Shown here: piece after piece, positions 13,318 to 24,309 of the stretch
How positions within the stretch are numbered: position 1 is the first letter of the stretch
Layout: each line of letters starts with the position of its first letter
Source: Halomonas smyrnensis AAD6
GTDB lineage: Bacteria; Pseudomonadota; Gammaproteobacteria; Pseudomonadales; Halomonadaceae
Reading direction: 5' to 3'
Assembly: GCF_000265245.1 (NCBI RefSeq)
Contig: NZ_AJKS02000002.1
Span: forward strand, 124,001-188,000
DNA length: 64,000 bases
Notes under the pieces: model-generated
The model's database searches: none
What the model saw: only the letters and a program-made list of their open reading frames with translations
Told to the model about the DNA's origin: nothing
Program-made: the position numbers and the translations under genes

Positions 13318-13911
13318 ATGGGCAGTCAACTGGGAAACGCCGGCCTGCTGCTGGTCAACACCCTCGTCAATATCTATCTGTTCCTGCTGATGCTGCGCTT
13401 CCTGCTGCAGGCATCCCGGGCCGATTACTACAACCCGCTCAGCCAGTCGGTGGTGAAGATCACCCAGCCGGTGGTGCGCCCCTTCCAGAGTTTCCTGGGG
13501 CCGGTGATGGGCCGCTTCGACCTGGCCACCCTGGCGGCCGGCTTCGTGGTCAAGCTGATCGCCATCGTCGCCATCCTGCAGCTGGCCGGCTACGGCATGG
13601 CGCCGATCACCAACCTGGCCATCGGCGGCGTGGCGGCGCTGGCCAACGCCATCCTCAAGATCTACTTCTTCGCCCTGATCGTGATGATCATCCTCAGCTG
13701 GGTGTCGCCCCGCGCCAGCCATCCGGCGGCGATACTTGTCATGCAGCTGGTGGAGCCGATCATGGCGCCGGTGCGCCGAGTGATCCCGCCGCTGGGCATG
13801 ATCGATCTCTCGCCGATCGTGGTGTTCATCGCCATCAACCTGATCGACGGCGTCGTGGTGGGCTCGCTGATCCGCGCCGCCGGCGTCGTCGGCGTGCTGG
13901 TGGGGCTCTAG
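13318..13911 (+). CDS. yggT: YggT-family membrane protein
   Basis: This integral inner-membrane protein is of uncertain function, associated in other bacteria with osmotic or ion stress. The 197-residue protein contains two copies of the YGGT repeat: residues about 15-60 (IYLFLLMLRFLLQ .. NPLSQSVVKITQPVVRP) and about 115-165 (KIYFFALIVMIILSW .. VMQLVEPIMAPVRRVIPP). Four hydrophobic spans are predicted by eye. GGAGGAG precedes the ATG with good spacing. It ends the yggS operon, and the intergenic repeat copy B follows 40 bp downstream. Confidence 0.92.
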   Translation: MGSQLGNAGLLLVNTLVNIYLFLLMLRFLLQASRADYYNPLSQSVVKITQPVVRPFQSFLGPVMGRFDLATLAAGFVVKLIAIVAILQLAGYGMAPITNLAIGGVAALANAILKIYFFALIVMIILSWVSPRASHPAAILVMQLVEPIMAPVRRVIPPLGMIDLSPIVVFIAINLIDGVVVGSLIRAAGVVGVLVGL

Positions 13912-13950
13912 CAGACACGTCGCCGACGATCCGGGAATCGCGATGAGCGC

Positions 13951-14103
13951 TTCCGGCGACAAGCCGTCGCGAGGGCGCCATGACCCCATCCATGGTCGCT
14001 CGGCGCTCTCGCGTCCTGCTCCGTTGGCAGGGCCTGTGCTGGCCATCCATGGCCAGCCCGTTCGGCGAGGGTCGCCTCACCCATGGCCAAAGCCCCTCGC
14101 GCC
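13951..14103 (-). repeat. Intergenic palindromic repeat, copy B (longer form)
   Basis: Read on the minus strand it starts GCGCGAGGGGCTTTGGCCATGG and ends GGGGTCATGGCGCCCTCGCG then ACGGCTTGTCGCCGGA, matching both ends of copy A at 9298-9380. Its interior is about 70 bp longer and holds extra CCATGGATGG palindromes (for example CTGGCCATGGATGGCCAG). It lies between yggT and metX. Confidence 0.7.
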
Positions 14104-14177
14104 GGCTCATCCCCGGCGCTGATCGAGCCTCCCGGCACGCCTCGACCACCAACGAAAACGACTGGACACGCTGACAG

Positions 14178-15335
14178 ATGACCGAGCTGCCCCGCGATTC
14201 GGTCGGCCTGGTGACGCCGCAGACGGCGCACTTCGACGACCCCCTGGACCTGGCCTGCGGCCGAACGCTGCCGGCCTACGATCTGGTCTACGAGACCTAC
14301 GGCACTCTCAACGCCGAGGGCACCAACGCCGTGCTGATCTGCCACGCCCTGTCCGGGCATCACCATGCCGCCGGCTACCATGCGCAAGACGACCGCAAGC
14401 CCGGCTGGTGGAACGCCCATATCGGCCCCGGCAAGTCGATCGATACCGATCGTTTCTTCGTGGTCTCGGTGAACAACCTGGGCGGCTGCCACGGCAGCAC
14501 CGGGCCGACCAGCGAGAACGCCGAGACCGGCACCGCCTGGGGCCCCGACTTCCCGATGATGACGGTGGTCGACTGGGTGCACAGCCAGGCGCGCCTGGCC
14601 GACCGACTCGGCATCGCGCGCTTCGCCGCGGTGGTCGGCGGCAGCCTCGGCGGCATGCAGGCGCTGCAGTGGACGCTGACCTATCCGGAGCGCGTCGCCC
14701 ATGCCGCGGTGATCGCCGCCACGCCCAAGCTGTCGGCGCAGAACATCGCCTTCAACGAGGTCGCCCGCCAGGCGATCCGCTCCGACCCCGAGTTCTTCGA
14801 CGGCCACTACGCCGAGCATGACGCCCTGCCCCGCCGCGGACTCAAGCTCGCCCGCATGGTGGGCCACATCACCTACCTGTCCGAAGACGCCATGGGCACC
14901 AAGTTCGGCCGCGACCTGCGCAGCGACGACTTCAACTTCGGCTACGACGTCGAGTTCCAGGTGGAGTCCTACCTGCGCTACCAGGGCGACGCCTTCTCGA
15001 CCTCGTTCGACGCCAACACCTACCTGCTGATGACCAAGGCGCTGGACTACTTCGATCCGGCGGCGGCCCACGGCGGCGACCTGGCCGCGGCGCTGGCACC
15101 GGCCGATTGCCCCTTCCTGGTGGTCAGCTTCACCAGCGACTGGCGCTTCCCGCCGACGCGTTCGAAGGAGCTGGCCAACGCCCTGGTGCGCGCCGGCAAG
15201 GCGGTCAGCTACGCCAACATCGACTCGCCCCACGGCCACGACGCCTTCCTGCTGCCCGAGCCCCGCTACCAGGCGGTGTTCGCCGCCTTCATGGAACGCG
15301 TGGCCCGCGACCAGGGACTGGAGGACCGCTCATGA
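14178..15335 (+). CDS. metX: Homoserine O-acyltransferase MetX
   Basis: This alpha/beta-hydrolase-fold enzyme acylates L-homoserine at the start of methionine synthesis. The 385-residue protein has [24 protein letters not shown], the nucleophile elbow [12 protein letters not shown] (Ser156), and the His-containing [11 protein letters not shown] near the C-terminus. Whether the acyl donor is acetyl-CoA or succinyl-CoA cannot be decided by eye; in gammaproteobacteria with a metX-metW pair, succinyl transfer is reported for some members. The last bases overlap the metW start (ATGA), indicating translational coupling. Confidence 0.93.
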   Translation: MTELPRDSVGLVTPQTAHFDDPLDLACGRTLPAYDLVYETYGTLNAEGTNAVLICHALSGHHHAAGYHAQDDRKPGWWNAHIGPGKSIDTDRFFVVSVNNLGGCHGSTGPTSENAETGTAWGPDFPMMTVVDWVHSQARLADRLGIARFAAVVGGSLGGMQALQWTLTYPERVAHAAVIAATPKLSAQNIAFNEVARQAIRSDPEFFDGHYAEHDALPRRGLKLARMVGHITYLSEDAMGTKFGRDLRSDDFNFGYDVEFQVESYLRYQGDAFSTSFDANTYLLMTKALDYFDPAAAHGGDLAAALAPADCPFLVVSFTSDWRFPPTRSKELANALVRAGKAVSYANIDSPHGHDAFLLPEPRYQAVFAAFMERVARDQGLEDRS

Positions 15336-15928
15336 TGCGCGCCGACCTGCAACGGATTCACAACTGGGTGCCAGAGGGTGCCCGAGTGCTCGACCTGGGC
15401 TGCGGCGACGGCACCCTGCTGGCGGCCCTGGCCGAGCACAAGAAGGTCACCGGCTACGGCCTGGAGATCGACCCCGACGGCATCACCGCCTGTCTGGCCA
15501 AGGGCGTCAACGTCATCGAGCAGAACCTCGATGCGGGGCTTTCCAACTTCGAGGACGACGCCTGCGACCTGGTGGTGATGACCCAGGCCCTCCAGGCGCT
15601 GCGCCGCCCGGACCGCATGCTCGACGAGATGCTGCGGGTGGCCGGCGAGTGCATCATCACCTTCCCCAACTTCGCCTACTGGCGCCACCGGGCCTATCTC
15701 GGCCTGCGCGGCTACATGCCGGTGTCCAAGTCGCTGCCCCACGCCTGGTACGACACCCCCAACATCCACCTCTCGACCTTCAACGACTTCGAGCAGCTGT
15801 GCCGCGACAAGGGCCTGATGATCGTCGACCGGGCGGTGGGCGTCGGCAGCCGTGGCGGCAACTGGGCCTCACGGCGCTGGCCCAACCTGTTCGGCGAGAT
15901 CGCGATCTTCCGCGTCACCCGGCGCTGA
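15332..15928 (+). CDS. metW: Methionine biosynthesis protein MetW
   Basis: MetW is a SAM-dependent-methyltransferase-like protein that partners with MetX in methionine synthesis in many proteobacteria; its exact activity is not settled. The 198-residue protein has the SAM-binding motif [13 protein letters not shown] near residues 18-30 and the characteristic later segments [10 protein letters not shown] and [10 protein letters not shown]. It starts inside the metX stop codon (ATGA), with a second ATG one codon later as an alternative start. It is convergent with sfsA, 35 bp away, with no obvious strong terminator between. Confidence 0.92.
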   Translation: MMRADLQRIHNWVPEGARVLDLGCGDGTLLAALAEHKKVTGYGLEIDPDGITACLAKGVNVIEQNLDAGLSNFEDDACDLVVMTQALQALRRPDRMLDEMLRVAGECIITFPNFAYWRHRAYLGLRGYMPVSKSLPHAWYDTPNIHLSTFNDFEQLCRDKGLMIVDRAVGVGSRGGNWASRRWPNLFGEIAIFRVTRR

Positions 15929-15963
15929 GCGGGCGGGGCGCCGCCCCGTCCTGCTCCGGCCCG

Positions 15964-16722
15964 TCAGCGATAGCGGCGCTCGAACTCGACCGGCAGCGCC
16001 TCGCCCAGGCTCACGGCCACCGGCCGCCCCGCTTCCCGCCTGAAGCGGCAGGTCCGCGCCATCACCTCCACGCCCTCGCCGGCCACCCGGCGCAGCGCCT
16101 CGGCATAGGCCGGGTCCAGGTGGCCGGCCGGCGCCACCGAACGGATGCCCTCGTGGGCCACACAGAACAGCAGCACGGCACGGTGGCCCTCGGCGGCGAG
16201 CGCGGCCAGGGTCTCGAGGTGCCGGCGCCCGCGCTCGCTGACCGCATCGGGAAAGTAGCCGTGGCCGTCGTCCTCGCGCAGGGTCACCTGCTTGACCTCG
16301 ACAAAGGTGGTCGCGCCCGCCTCGCCGTCCAGCCGGAAGTCGAGTCGTGCGCGACCGCGACCCGCGCCTTCCACCCTGGCCTCGCGCTTCAGCGTACCGG
16401 CCCCGGCCAGCGCCTCGACCGTGCCCGCCACCAGCGCCTCCTCGACGATGCGGTTGGCCCGGCCGGTATGCACCGAGGCCAGGTCGACGCCGCCCTCCGG
16501 CCGGGGCAGCTCGATCAGCTCCCAGGTCCAGGCCAGCTTGCGCCTGGGGTCGTCGCTCGACGACAGCCATACCCGGCAGCCCGGCAGGTTGACCGCACGC
16601 ATCGAGCCGGTGTTGGGGCAGTGGGCGACGACCTCGCGGCCGTCGTCCAGGCGCACATCGGCCAGGAAGCGCTTGTAGCGGCGCAGCAGCACGCCCGGCA
16701 CCAGTGGCGCGGCATAGTCCAT
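15964..16722 (-). CDS. sfsA: SfsA-family DNA/RNA nuclease-like protein
   Basis: SfsA (sugar fermentation stimulation protein A) has an OB-like N-terminal part and a PD-(D/E)XK-like nuclease fold; its physiological role is unclear. The 252-residue protein starts MDYAAPLVPGVLLRRYKRFLADV and shows AHCPNTGSM, LDFRL, FVEVKQVTL (the probable metal-binding E-x-K), and GYFPDAVSERGRRHL. The start is coupled to the stop of the upstream aminotransferase (TGATG). The frame remains open further upstream, but that sequence is the shadow of the aminotransferase gene. Confidence 0.93.
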   Translation of the reverse strand: MDYAAPLVPGVLLRRYKRFLADVRLDDGREVVAHCPNTGSMRAVNLPGCRVWLSSSDDPRRKLAWTWELIELPRPEGGVDLASVHTGRANRIVEEALVAGTVEALAGAGTLKREARVEGAGRGRARLDFRLDGEAGATTFVEVKQVTLREDDGHGYFPDAVSERGRRHLETLAALAAEGHRAVLLFCVAHEGIRSVAPAGHLDPAYAEALRRVAGEGVEVMARTCRFRREAGRPVAVSLGEALPVEFERRYR

Positions 16723-17891
16723 CAGGCGCCCTCCTGGCGGCTCAGGAACCGTCCCAGCCGCGTCACGGCCTCCTCCAGCCGCTCGACGCCGGTGGTGAAG
16801 GCGATGCGCACGTGGCGTTCGCCGCCCTCGAGGGCGAAGTCGGTGCCCGGGGTGATGGCCACGTTCTCCTCCTCGAGCAGGCGCCGGCAGAAGGCCTCGC
16901 TGTCGCGGGTGTAGCGGGACACGTCGAGCCACAGGTAGAAGGCCCCCTGGGGCGGCCGGTCCGGCGCCAGCCCCAGCCGCTCGAGCCCTGCCAGCAGGGC
17001 ATCGCGACGCAGCGCCAGCTCCCGGCGACGCGCCTCGAGGAGCTCGCGGCATTCGGGCTCGAAGGCCGCCAGCGCGGCGTGCTGGGCCGGCGTCGGCGCC
17101 GACAGGAAGACGTTCTGCGCCAGCCGGGTCAGCGGCTCGACCGCCGCCTCCGGCGCCACCAGCCAGCCCAGGCGCCAGCCGGTCATGCCGAAGTACTTGG
17201 AGAAGCTGTTGACCACGAAGGCCGCCGGCGCCACCGAGGCGGCGGAGAGCGGCGCGAGGTCATAGCACAGCCCCTGATAGATCTCGTCGACCAGCAGATG
17301 ACCGCCGCGTGCGGCGACGGTATCGGCCACCGCCGCGAGCCCCGCGGCATCGAGCATGTGCCCGGTGGGATTCGACGGCGTGGCCAGCATCGCCAGCCGG
17401 GTGTCGTCGCGCCAGTGGCGGGCGACGGTCGCGGCGTCGAGCTGCCAGCCGCTGGCCGGTCCCACCGGGACCGTATCGACCTCGGCGCCGGCCAGCGCCA
17501 TGAAGTGACGATTGCAGGGATAGGTGGGATCGGCCATCAGCACCCGGTCGCCGCCCTCGACCAGCAGCTGGCTGGCCAGCAGCAACGCGCCGGAGGCGCC
17601 GGGGGTGACGATGATCCGCGCCGGATCGACCTCGGCGTCGAAGTGGCGCGCGTAGTGCCCGGCGATCGCCTCGCGCAGCGCCGGCAGGCCCGCGGCCGGC
17701 GTGTAGCGGGTATGCCCCTCGGCCAGGGCTCGCTGGCCGGCGGCCTGCACCGGCTCGGGGGTGGGGAAGTCCGGCTCGCCCACCTCCAGGTGGATGACGT
17801 CGTGGCCGGCGGCCTCGCGGGCCTGGGCCGCCTCCAGCAGGCGCATCACGCGGAAGGGAGCGACGGCGTCGAGTCGTGAGCTCCAGGACAT
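16722..17891 (-). CDS. PLP-dependent aminotransferase (class I/II)
   Basis: This fold-type I aminotransferase probably acts on an amino acid, with substrate not evident. The 389-residue protein shows LEVGEPDFPTP, the YTPAAGLPALREAIAG segment, LATPSNPTGH, DEIYQGLCYD and the PLP lysine in NSFSKYFGMTGWRLGW. I chose the ATG at 17891 because AAGGAG lies six bases before it; in-frame ATGs at 17897 and 17918 are possible but lack such a site. It is transcribed with sfsA. The DUF/clade resembles aminotransferases commonly placed next to sfsA and dksA in pseudomonads. Confidence 0.88.
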   Translation of the reverse strand: MSWSSRLDAVAPFRVMRLLEAAQAREAAGHDVIHLEVGEPDFPTPEPVQAAGQRALAEGHTRYTPAAGLPALREAIAGHYARHFDAEVDPARIIVTPGASGALLLASQLLVEGGDRVLMADPTYPCNRHFMALAGAEVDTVPVGPASGWQLDAATVARHWRDDTRLAMLATPSNPTGHMLDAAGLAAVADTVAARGGHLLVDEIYQGLCYDLAPLSAASVAPAAFVVNSFSKYFGMTGWRLGWLVAPEAAVEPLTRLAQNVFLSAPTPAQHAALAAFEPECRELLEARRRELALRRDALLAGLERLGLAPDRPPQGAFYLWLDVSRYTRDSEAFCRRLLEEENVAITPGTDFALEGGERHVRIAFTTGVERLEEAVTRLGRFLSRQEGA

Positions 17892-18004
17892 GGGCATCTC
17901 CTTTGCACGGCATGCCATGGCAGGCCTCTCTCCGATCTGCCATGGTCAAAGCCTGCATGTTACGACTTTTGTTGCGCTGGCGCAGTCAAGCACCGGGAGG
18001 GGGA

Positions 18005-18033
18005 TTGCAAAGACCGCGTTTTTTCGCTAAACA
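18005..18033 (+). promoter_or_regulatory. Candidate dksA promoter
   Basis: TTGCAA (18005-18010) and TAAACA (18028-18033) are 17 bp apart, with a T-rich tract in the spacer. It lies about 80 bp before the dksA start codon in the divergent region with the aminotransferase. Confidence 0.5.
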
Positions 18034-18111
18034 AGCATCCCTTTGGCGTGAGATACCTTGAGCAGCGCATCGGGTATTGATCAGCAGTTACACAAGACAC
18101 GAGGCAGTCCC

Positions 18112-18549
18112 ATGCCAGTAGCAGAAAAGAAAATGGAAGCGCCCAAGAAATTCACCCCGTACGAGCCGGCACCGGGTGAAGAGTACATGAACGACAAGCA
18201 GCTCGAGCACTTCCGACAGATCCTGCTGGGCTGGAAACAGGAGCTCATGGAGGAAGTGGATCGCACGGTGCGCCATCTTCAGGAGGAGGCGAACAACTAC
18301 GCCGACCCCGCGGATCGCGCCACCCAGGAGGAAGGCTTCAGCCTCGAGCTCCGTACCCGCGACCGCGAGCGCAAGCTGCTCAAGAAGATCAACGAGACCA
18401 TCGAGAAGATCGACGAGGACGACTACGGCTTCTGCGACGCCTGCGGCGTCGAGATCGGCATCCGCCGTCTCGAGGCGCGTCCCACCGCGACCCTGTGCGT
18501 CGACTGCAAGACCCTCGCCGAGCTCAAGGAGAAGCAGCTGGGCGGCTGA
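18112..18549 (+). CDS. dksA: RNA polymerase-binding transcription factor DksA
   Basis: DksA enters the RNA polymerase secondary channel and, with ppGpp, inhibits rRNA promoters and activates amino-acid promoters. The 145-residue protein has a coiled coil with the tip acidic motif [10 protein letters not shown] and a C4 zinc finger CDAC..CVDC near the C-terminus, followed by LAELKEKQ. The ATG at 18112 is preceded by GAGGCAG; an upstream in-frame ATG at 18058 gives a non-conserved extension. It is followed by gluQ, the classic dksA-gluQ pairing, and then the cbr genes. Confidence 0.97.
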   Translation: MPVAEKKMEAPKKFTPYEPAPGEEYMNDKQLEHFRQILLGWKQELMEEVDRTVRHLQEEANNYADPADRATQEEGFSLELRTRDRERKLLKKINETIEKIDEDDYGFCDACGVEIGIRRLEARPTATLCVDCKTLAELKEKQLGG

Positions 18550-18625
18550 TGCCCGGCCGTCACCGCTTCCGCGACGGGCGCCGCCGGCGCCCGTCCGCCC
18601 CGTCTTTCCCGCTCCGGAGCCGCCC

Positions 18626-19522
18626 ATGAGTGCCTATCGTGGCCGCTTCGCCCCGACCCCCTCGGGTCCGCTGCACTTCGGCTCGCTGGTCGCCGCCCTG
18701 GCCAGTTACCTGGACGCGCGCCACGCGCGAGGCTACTGGGGCCTTCGCATCGAGGACGTCGATCCGCCGCGCTGCCCGGCCGGCGCCGCTGACGCCATCC
18801 TGCGCCAGCTCGAGGCCTTCGGCCTGCACTGGGACGGCCCGGTCGCCTGGCAGAGCCCCCGCCACGACGCCTATGCCGCCGCCCTGGCGCGCCTCGAGGC
18901 GAAGGGCCTGGCCTATCCCTGCAGCTGCTCGCGCAAGCAGTGGCGGGACCATCCCGTCTATCCCGGCTGGTGCCGCGACGGCGTCCGCGAGCCAGGCAAG
19001 CCCCTGGCCTGGCGGCTGCGCAGCGACCTCGGCCTGCGCCCGGTGCGCTGGGAGGATCGGCTGTTCGGCCCGCAGGCCTTCGACCCGGCCGAGCTCGGCG
19101 ACGTGGTGCTCAAGCGCAAGGACGGCCTCTGGGCCTATCAGCTGGCGGTGGTGGTCGACGACGCCGAACAGGGCATCAACGAGGTGGTGCGCGGCGCCGA
19201 CCTGCTCGACAACACGCCCTGGCAGCGCCAGCTGCAGCAGGCCCTCGGCCTGCCCGAGCCGCGCTACCTGCATCTGCCGCTGGTGATGGGCGACGACGGC
19301 CAGAAGCTGTCCAAGCAGAACCTGGCCCCGGCGCTGCCGGAGACCGAGCCCGGGGCGCGGCCGCTGCTCCACCGCGCCCTGACCCTGCTCGACCAGGCCC
19401 CGCCGGCCGGGCTGGCCGAGGCACCGGTGGCCGAACAGCTCGAGCGCGCCGTCGCGCACTGGGCGCCGGAGCGGCTGCGTGCCGACCCCGAGCGGCGCCT
19501 GACGGGCGCCATCGCCGGCTGA
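18626..19522 (+). CDS. gluQ: Glutamyl-Q tRNA(Asp) synthetase
   Basis: GluQ-RS is a truncated GluRS paralogue that attaches glutamate to queuosine at the wobble position of tRNA-Asp. The 298-residue protein lacks an anticodon-binding domain. It has the HIGH-like [12 protein letters not shown] near residue 10, a zinc-binding set (CSCSRKQW .. YPGWC), [12 protein letters not shown] and the KMSKS-like KLSKQN. The start at 18626 follows CGGAGC. It lies 76 bp downstream of dksA, and cbrX begins 10 bp after its stop, so read-through into the cbr genes is likely. Confidence 0.95.
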   Translation: MSAYRGRFAPTPSGPLHFGSLVAALASYLDARHARGYWGLRIEDVDPPRCPAGAADAILRQLEAFGLHWDGPVAWQSPRHDAYAAALARLEAKGLAYPCSCSRKQWRDHPVYPGWCRDGVREPGKPLAWRLRSDLGLRPVRWEDRLFGPQAFDPAELGDVVLKRKDGLWAYQLAVVVDDAEQGINEVVRGADLLDNTPWQRQLQQALGLPEPRYLHLPLVMGDDGQKLSKQNLAPALPETEPGARPLLHRALTLLDQAPPAGLAEAPVAEQLERAVAHWAPERLRADPERRLTGAIAG

Positions 19523-19531
19523 GGAGACGCC

Positions 19532-19726
19532 GTGTACGTCTATCGCATCGTGCTGTTCCTGGTCTTCGCCGGCTACCTGTTCTCGCCGCTGCTGATGAGC
19601 GGCTGGGGCAGCCCCGGCGCCGCCTGGTATCGCCCCTTCCTGATCTGGGCCGGGCTGATCGCCCTGACCGTGTGGCTGGAGCGCAAGCGCCGGCTCGATG
19701 AACAGCGCCAGGAGGAGCTCGAATGA
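19532..19726 (+). CDS. cbrX: Small membrane protein CbrX
   Basis: This 64-residue protein has two hydrophobic segments (about 4-22 and 32-49) separated by SGWGSPGAAWYRP and a charged C-terminal tail ([15 protein letters not shown]). Both sequence style and position match CbrX, the small reading frame translated just ahead of cbrA in Pseudomonas. It starts with GTG at 19532 after GAGGAGA, and its stop overlaps the cbrA start (ATGA), so cbrA translation is probably coupled to it. A direct role in CbrA sensing is possible but not shown by the sequence. Confidence 0.85.
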   Translation: MYVYRIVLFLVFAGYLFSPLLMSGWGSPGAAWYRPFLIWAGLIALTVWLERKRRLDEQRQEELE

Positions 19727-22654
19727 GCCTCGCCGGCCTGCTGGGGCTGGGCCTCGGCTACCTGCTGCTGCTCGCCCTGTGCGCCCTGGCGGTGGATCGC
19801 GGCTGGCTGCCGACGCGCCTGGTGCGCCATCCGGCGACCCACACCCTGGCGCTGGGCGTCTATGCCAGTGCCTGGGCCATCCACGGCACCCTCGAGCAGG
19901 CCGACCGCAGCGGCTACGGCTATCTGGCCTACTACCTGGGCGCGGCCGGCGCCTTCCTGCTGGCGCCGATGCTGCTGGTGCCGATCCAGCGCATGGCCCA
20001 CACCTACCAGCTGGCCTCGCTGGCCGACCTGTTCGCCTTCCGCTTCCGCTCGCGCTGGGTGGGCACCCTGGTCACCCTGGTCAGCCTGCTGGCGGTGCTG
20101 CCGCTGCTGGCGCTGCAGGTGCAGACCATGGGCAACGCCATCCGGCTGCTGTCAGGCGGCGGCTCCCGGGAGTGGCTGGCGCTGGGCTTCAGCGCCCTGA
20201 TCGCGCTGTTCGCGATCCTGTTCGGCGCCCGGCACACGCATCTCAACACACGCCAGGACGGCCTGCTGGCGGTGATCGCGCTGGAGTCGGTGGTCAAGCT
20301 CGGGGCCATGCTGGCATTGGGGGCCTTCGCGCTGTTCGGCATCTTCGACGGTCCCGGCGACCTGCAGGCCTGGCTCGACGGCCCCGGGCACCTCGCCCAG
20401 GCCGAGACCCATCCGCTGGCCCCGGCCCAGTGGCGCACCCTGCTGATGCTGTTCTTCGCCGCGGCCTTCCTGATGCCGCACATGTTCCATATCACCTTCG
20501 CCGAGCCGCTGGGGCGCCGCACCCTGCTGCGCGCCGGCTGGGTGATGCCGCTGTTCCTGCTGCTGATGGCGCTGCCGGTACCGCTGATCCTGTGGGGCGC
20601 CCAGCGCCTCGGCGTCGACGCCTCGCTCACGGGCAGCGCCTACCTGGCCTTCGGCCTGTCGTCCTCGTGGTGGGTCGGCGCCCTGGCCTTCCTCGCTGGC
20701 CTGGCCGCGGCCAGCGGCACCATGATCATCATCTCCCTGGCACTGTCGGGGATGATCCTCAACCACCTGGTGCTGGTGGCCCATCCGCCCATCGCCCAGC
20801 CCGACCTCTACCGCTGGCTGCGCTGGCTGCGCCGCGGGCTGATCGCCGCGGTGATCGGCGGCGGCTGGCTGTTCTATCGCACCGTGGGCGTGCATCACGA
20901 TCTCTCGACCCTGGCGATGGCCTCGTTCGTCGGCATGGCCCAGTGCCTGCCCGGCATGCTGGCGCTGCTCTACTGGCCCGGCGCCAACCGCAAGGGCATG
21001 GTGACCGGCCTGGCGGTTGGCGTGGCGATCTGGCTGGCCGGGCTGTGGCCATCGCTGCTCGGCGGCGCCCCCTGGCTGCCGCCGATTCCCCCGGGGCTGG
21101 AGGCACTGGCCGACGAGCCCGACTGGTATCTCGTCACGCTGGTCTCGCTGGCCGCCAACGTGCTGAGCTTCATCCTGGTCTCGCTGGCCACCCGCACCTC
21201 GGCCGGCGAGCGGGCGGCCGCCGAGGCCTGCTCGGTGGACGCCGTGGTGCGCCCCATGCGCCTGCCGCTGGTGGCCGCCAACGGCCTGGAGATCAAGCGC
21301 CACCTGGCCCGGGCGCTGGGCCAGGAGGTCGCCGAGCGGGAGGTGGAACGCGCCCTGGCGGCGCTGCAGATGTCGCCCCTCGACGGCCGCCCCTATGCCC
21401 TGCGCCGGCTGCGCGATCGCATCCAGGCCAACCTCTCCGGGCTGATGGGGCCCTCGGTGGCCCAGGACATCGTCGACCGCTTCCTGCCCTATCGCCAGGA
21501 CGGCCCCGACGCCACCGAGGACATCCACTTCGTCGAGAACCGCCTGGAGGACTATCGTCCGCGCCTCAACGGCCTGGCCCGGGAGATCGACGGCCTGCGC
21601 CGCTACCACCGCCGCACCCTGAGCCGGCTGCCGGTGGGGCTATGCGCCTTCGGCGAGGACGGCGAGCTGCTGATGTGGAACGACGCCCTGGCCGAGCTCT
21701 CCGGCATTCCCGGCGAGTCGGTGATCGGCGCCCACCGCGACACCCTGCCGCCGCCCTGGAACGAGCTGCTGGGCCGCATCCTCGCCGAGCCGGCCAGCCA
21801 GCTCTACAAGCAGCCGGTGACGCTGGCGAACGGCCCGCGCTTCCTGAGCCTGCACAAGGCCGAGCGGCAGGACGAGCGCGCTACCCACGGCGGCAACGTC
21901 ATCCTGGTGGAGGATCACAGCGAGATGAAGTGGCTCGAGGACGAGCTGGTGCACGCCGCGCGCCTGGCCTCCATCGGCCAGCTGGCCGCCGGCGTGGCCC
22001 ACGAGATCGGCAACCCCATCACCGGCATCTCCTCGCTGGCCCAGAACCTGCGTTACGACACCGACGACCCCGAGCTTCGGGAGACCGCCGACCAGATCCA
22101 GCAGCTCACCGACCGCGTCTCGCGCATCGTCGGCTCGCTGGTCGGCTTCGCCCACGGCGGGCGTCACGTCACCGGCGCCGCGTTTCAGCCGGTGTCGATG
22201 GCCGAGGTCACCGACGAGGCCCTGAACTTGATCCACCTCGCCCGCTCGGGGGAGGATATCCGCTTCGAGAACCGCTGCCCGCCGACGCCGCGGGTGACCG
22301 GCGACGCCCAGCGCCTGCAGCAGGTGATGATCAACCTGCTCGGCAACGCCCGCGACGCCAGCGAGCCCGGCGGCCGGGTAATCGCCGCCGCCGAACCGGA
22401 CGGAGAGCGGCTCAGGGTCACGGTCACCGACAGGGGCCACGGCATCGACGAGCAGGTGCGTGATCACCTGTTCGAGCCCTTCACCACCACCAAGCCCGCC
22501 GGCGAGGGCACTGGACTCGGCCTGCCGCTGGTCTACAGCATCGTCGCCGAGCACGGCGGCCAGATCGACATCGAGTCCCCGCCCGCCGGGCAGACCCATG
22601 GCACCCGTATCCTGCTGTGGCTGCCCCTCCACCGAGAGGATGCTGAGAGAACCG

Positions 22655-22677
<23 letters not shown>
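19723..22677 (+). CDS. cbrA: Transporter-type sensor histidine kinase CbrA
   Basis: CbrA senses carbon/nitrogen status, or a transported amino acid such as histidine, and phosphorylates CbrB. The 984-residue protein has an N-terminal sodium/solute symporter-like domain with about a dozen membrane spans (residues 1 to about 490). A linker helix region with the STAC-type position follows, then a PAS domain (about 630-700; [21 protein letters not shown]). The HisKA domain has His760 in VAHEIGNP, and the ATPase domain has N-box [12 protein letters not shown]1 DRGHGIDE and G2 GTGLGLPL. It overlaps cbrX by 4 bp and cbrB by 23 bp. The transporter-kinase fusion is the hallmark of CbrA. Confidence 0.95.
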
Positions 22678-24058
<1,381 letters not shown>

Positions 24059-24097
24059 GGCGGCGGGCGACGACCCTCTCTACGACCAAAGCACTAG

Positions 24098-24130
24098 CGC
24101 CCGCGGCCTCGGTCGCGGGCGTCGTTTTTG
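24098..24130 (+). terminator. cbrB terminator
   Basis: CGCCCGCG and CGCGGGCG form an 8-bp GC hairpin followed by TCGTTTTTG. It lies 40 bp after the cbrB stop and separates the cbr operon from the RNA gene. Confidence 0.85.
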
Positions 24131-24158
24131 CGGCATTCGACGGCGCGCGCGCACCATT

Positions 24159-24209
24159 TGTTACCTTCCCACACAGCATTTGCCCCATAAGCGGGCAGCC
24201 TGGGTAACA
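24159..24209 (+). promoter_or_regulatory. Putative CbrB upstream activating sites
   Basis: TGTTACC (from 24159) and GGTAACA (to 24209) form an inverted pair separated by 37 bp. TGTTAC/GTAACA half-sites are the recognition motif described for CbrB in Pseudomonas, usually at closer spacing. They lie about 100-150 bp upstream of the expected transcription start, the normal place for a sigma-54 enhancer. An A/T-rich tract at 24259-24282 between the sites and the promoter could bind IHF. Confidence 0.65.
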
Positions 24210-24283
24210 CTTTCCGGGCTCACATCGGACACGCTCGCCACGCGCAACAGCAAGCACATGTTTTTAAATGCTTTTTCAAATAG

Positions 24284-24299
24284 TGGCATACCGCCTGCT
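24284..24299 (+). promoter_or_regulatory. Sigma-54 (RpoN) promoter of the CA-motif RNA
   Basis: TGGCATACCGCCTGCT has the invariant GG at 24285-24286 and GC at 24297-24298, exactly 12 bp from first G to first G as required for RpoN. Transcription should begin near 24310, where the sequence turns into ACAAGAAAAACAA. Confidence 0.8.
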
Positions 24300-24309
24300 A
24301 CGTATAGGA

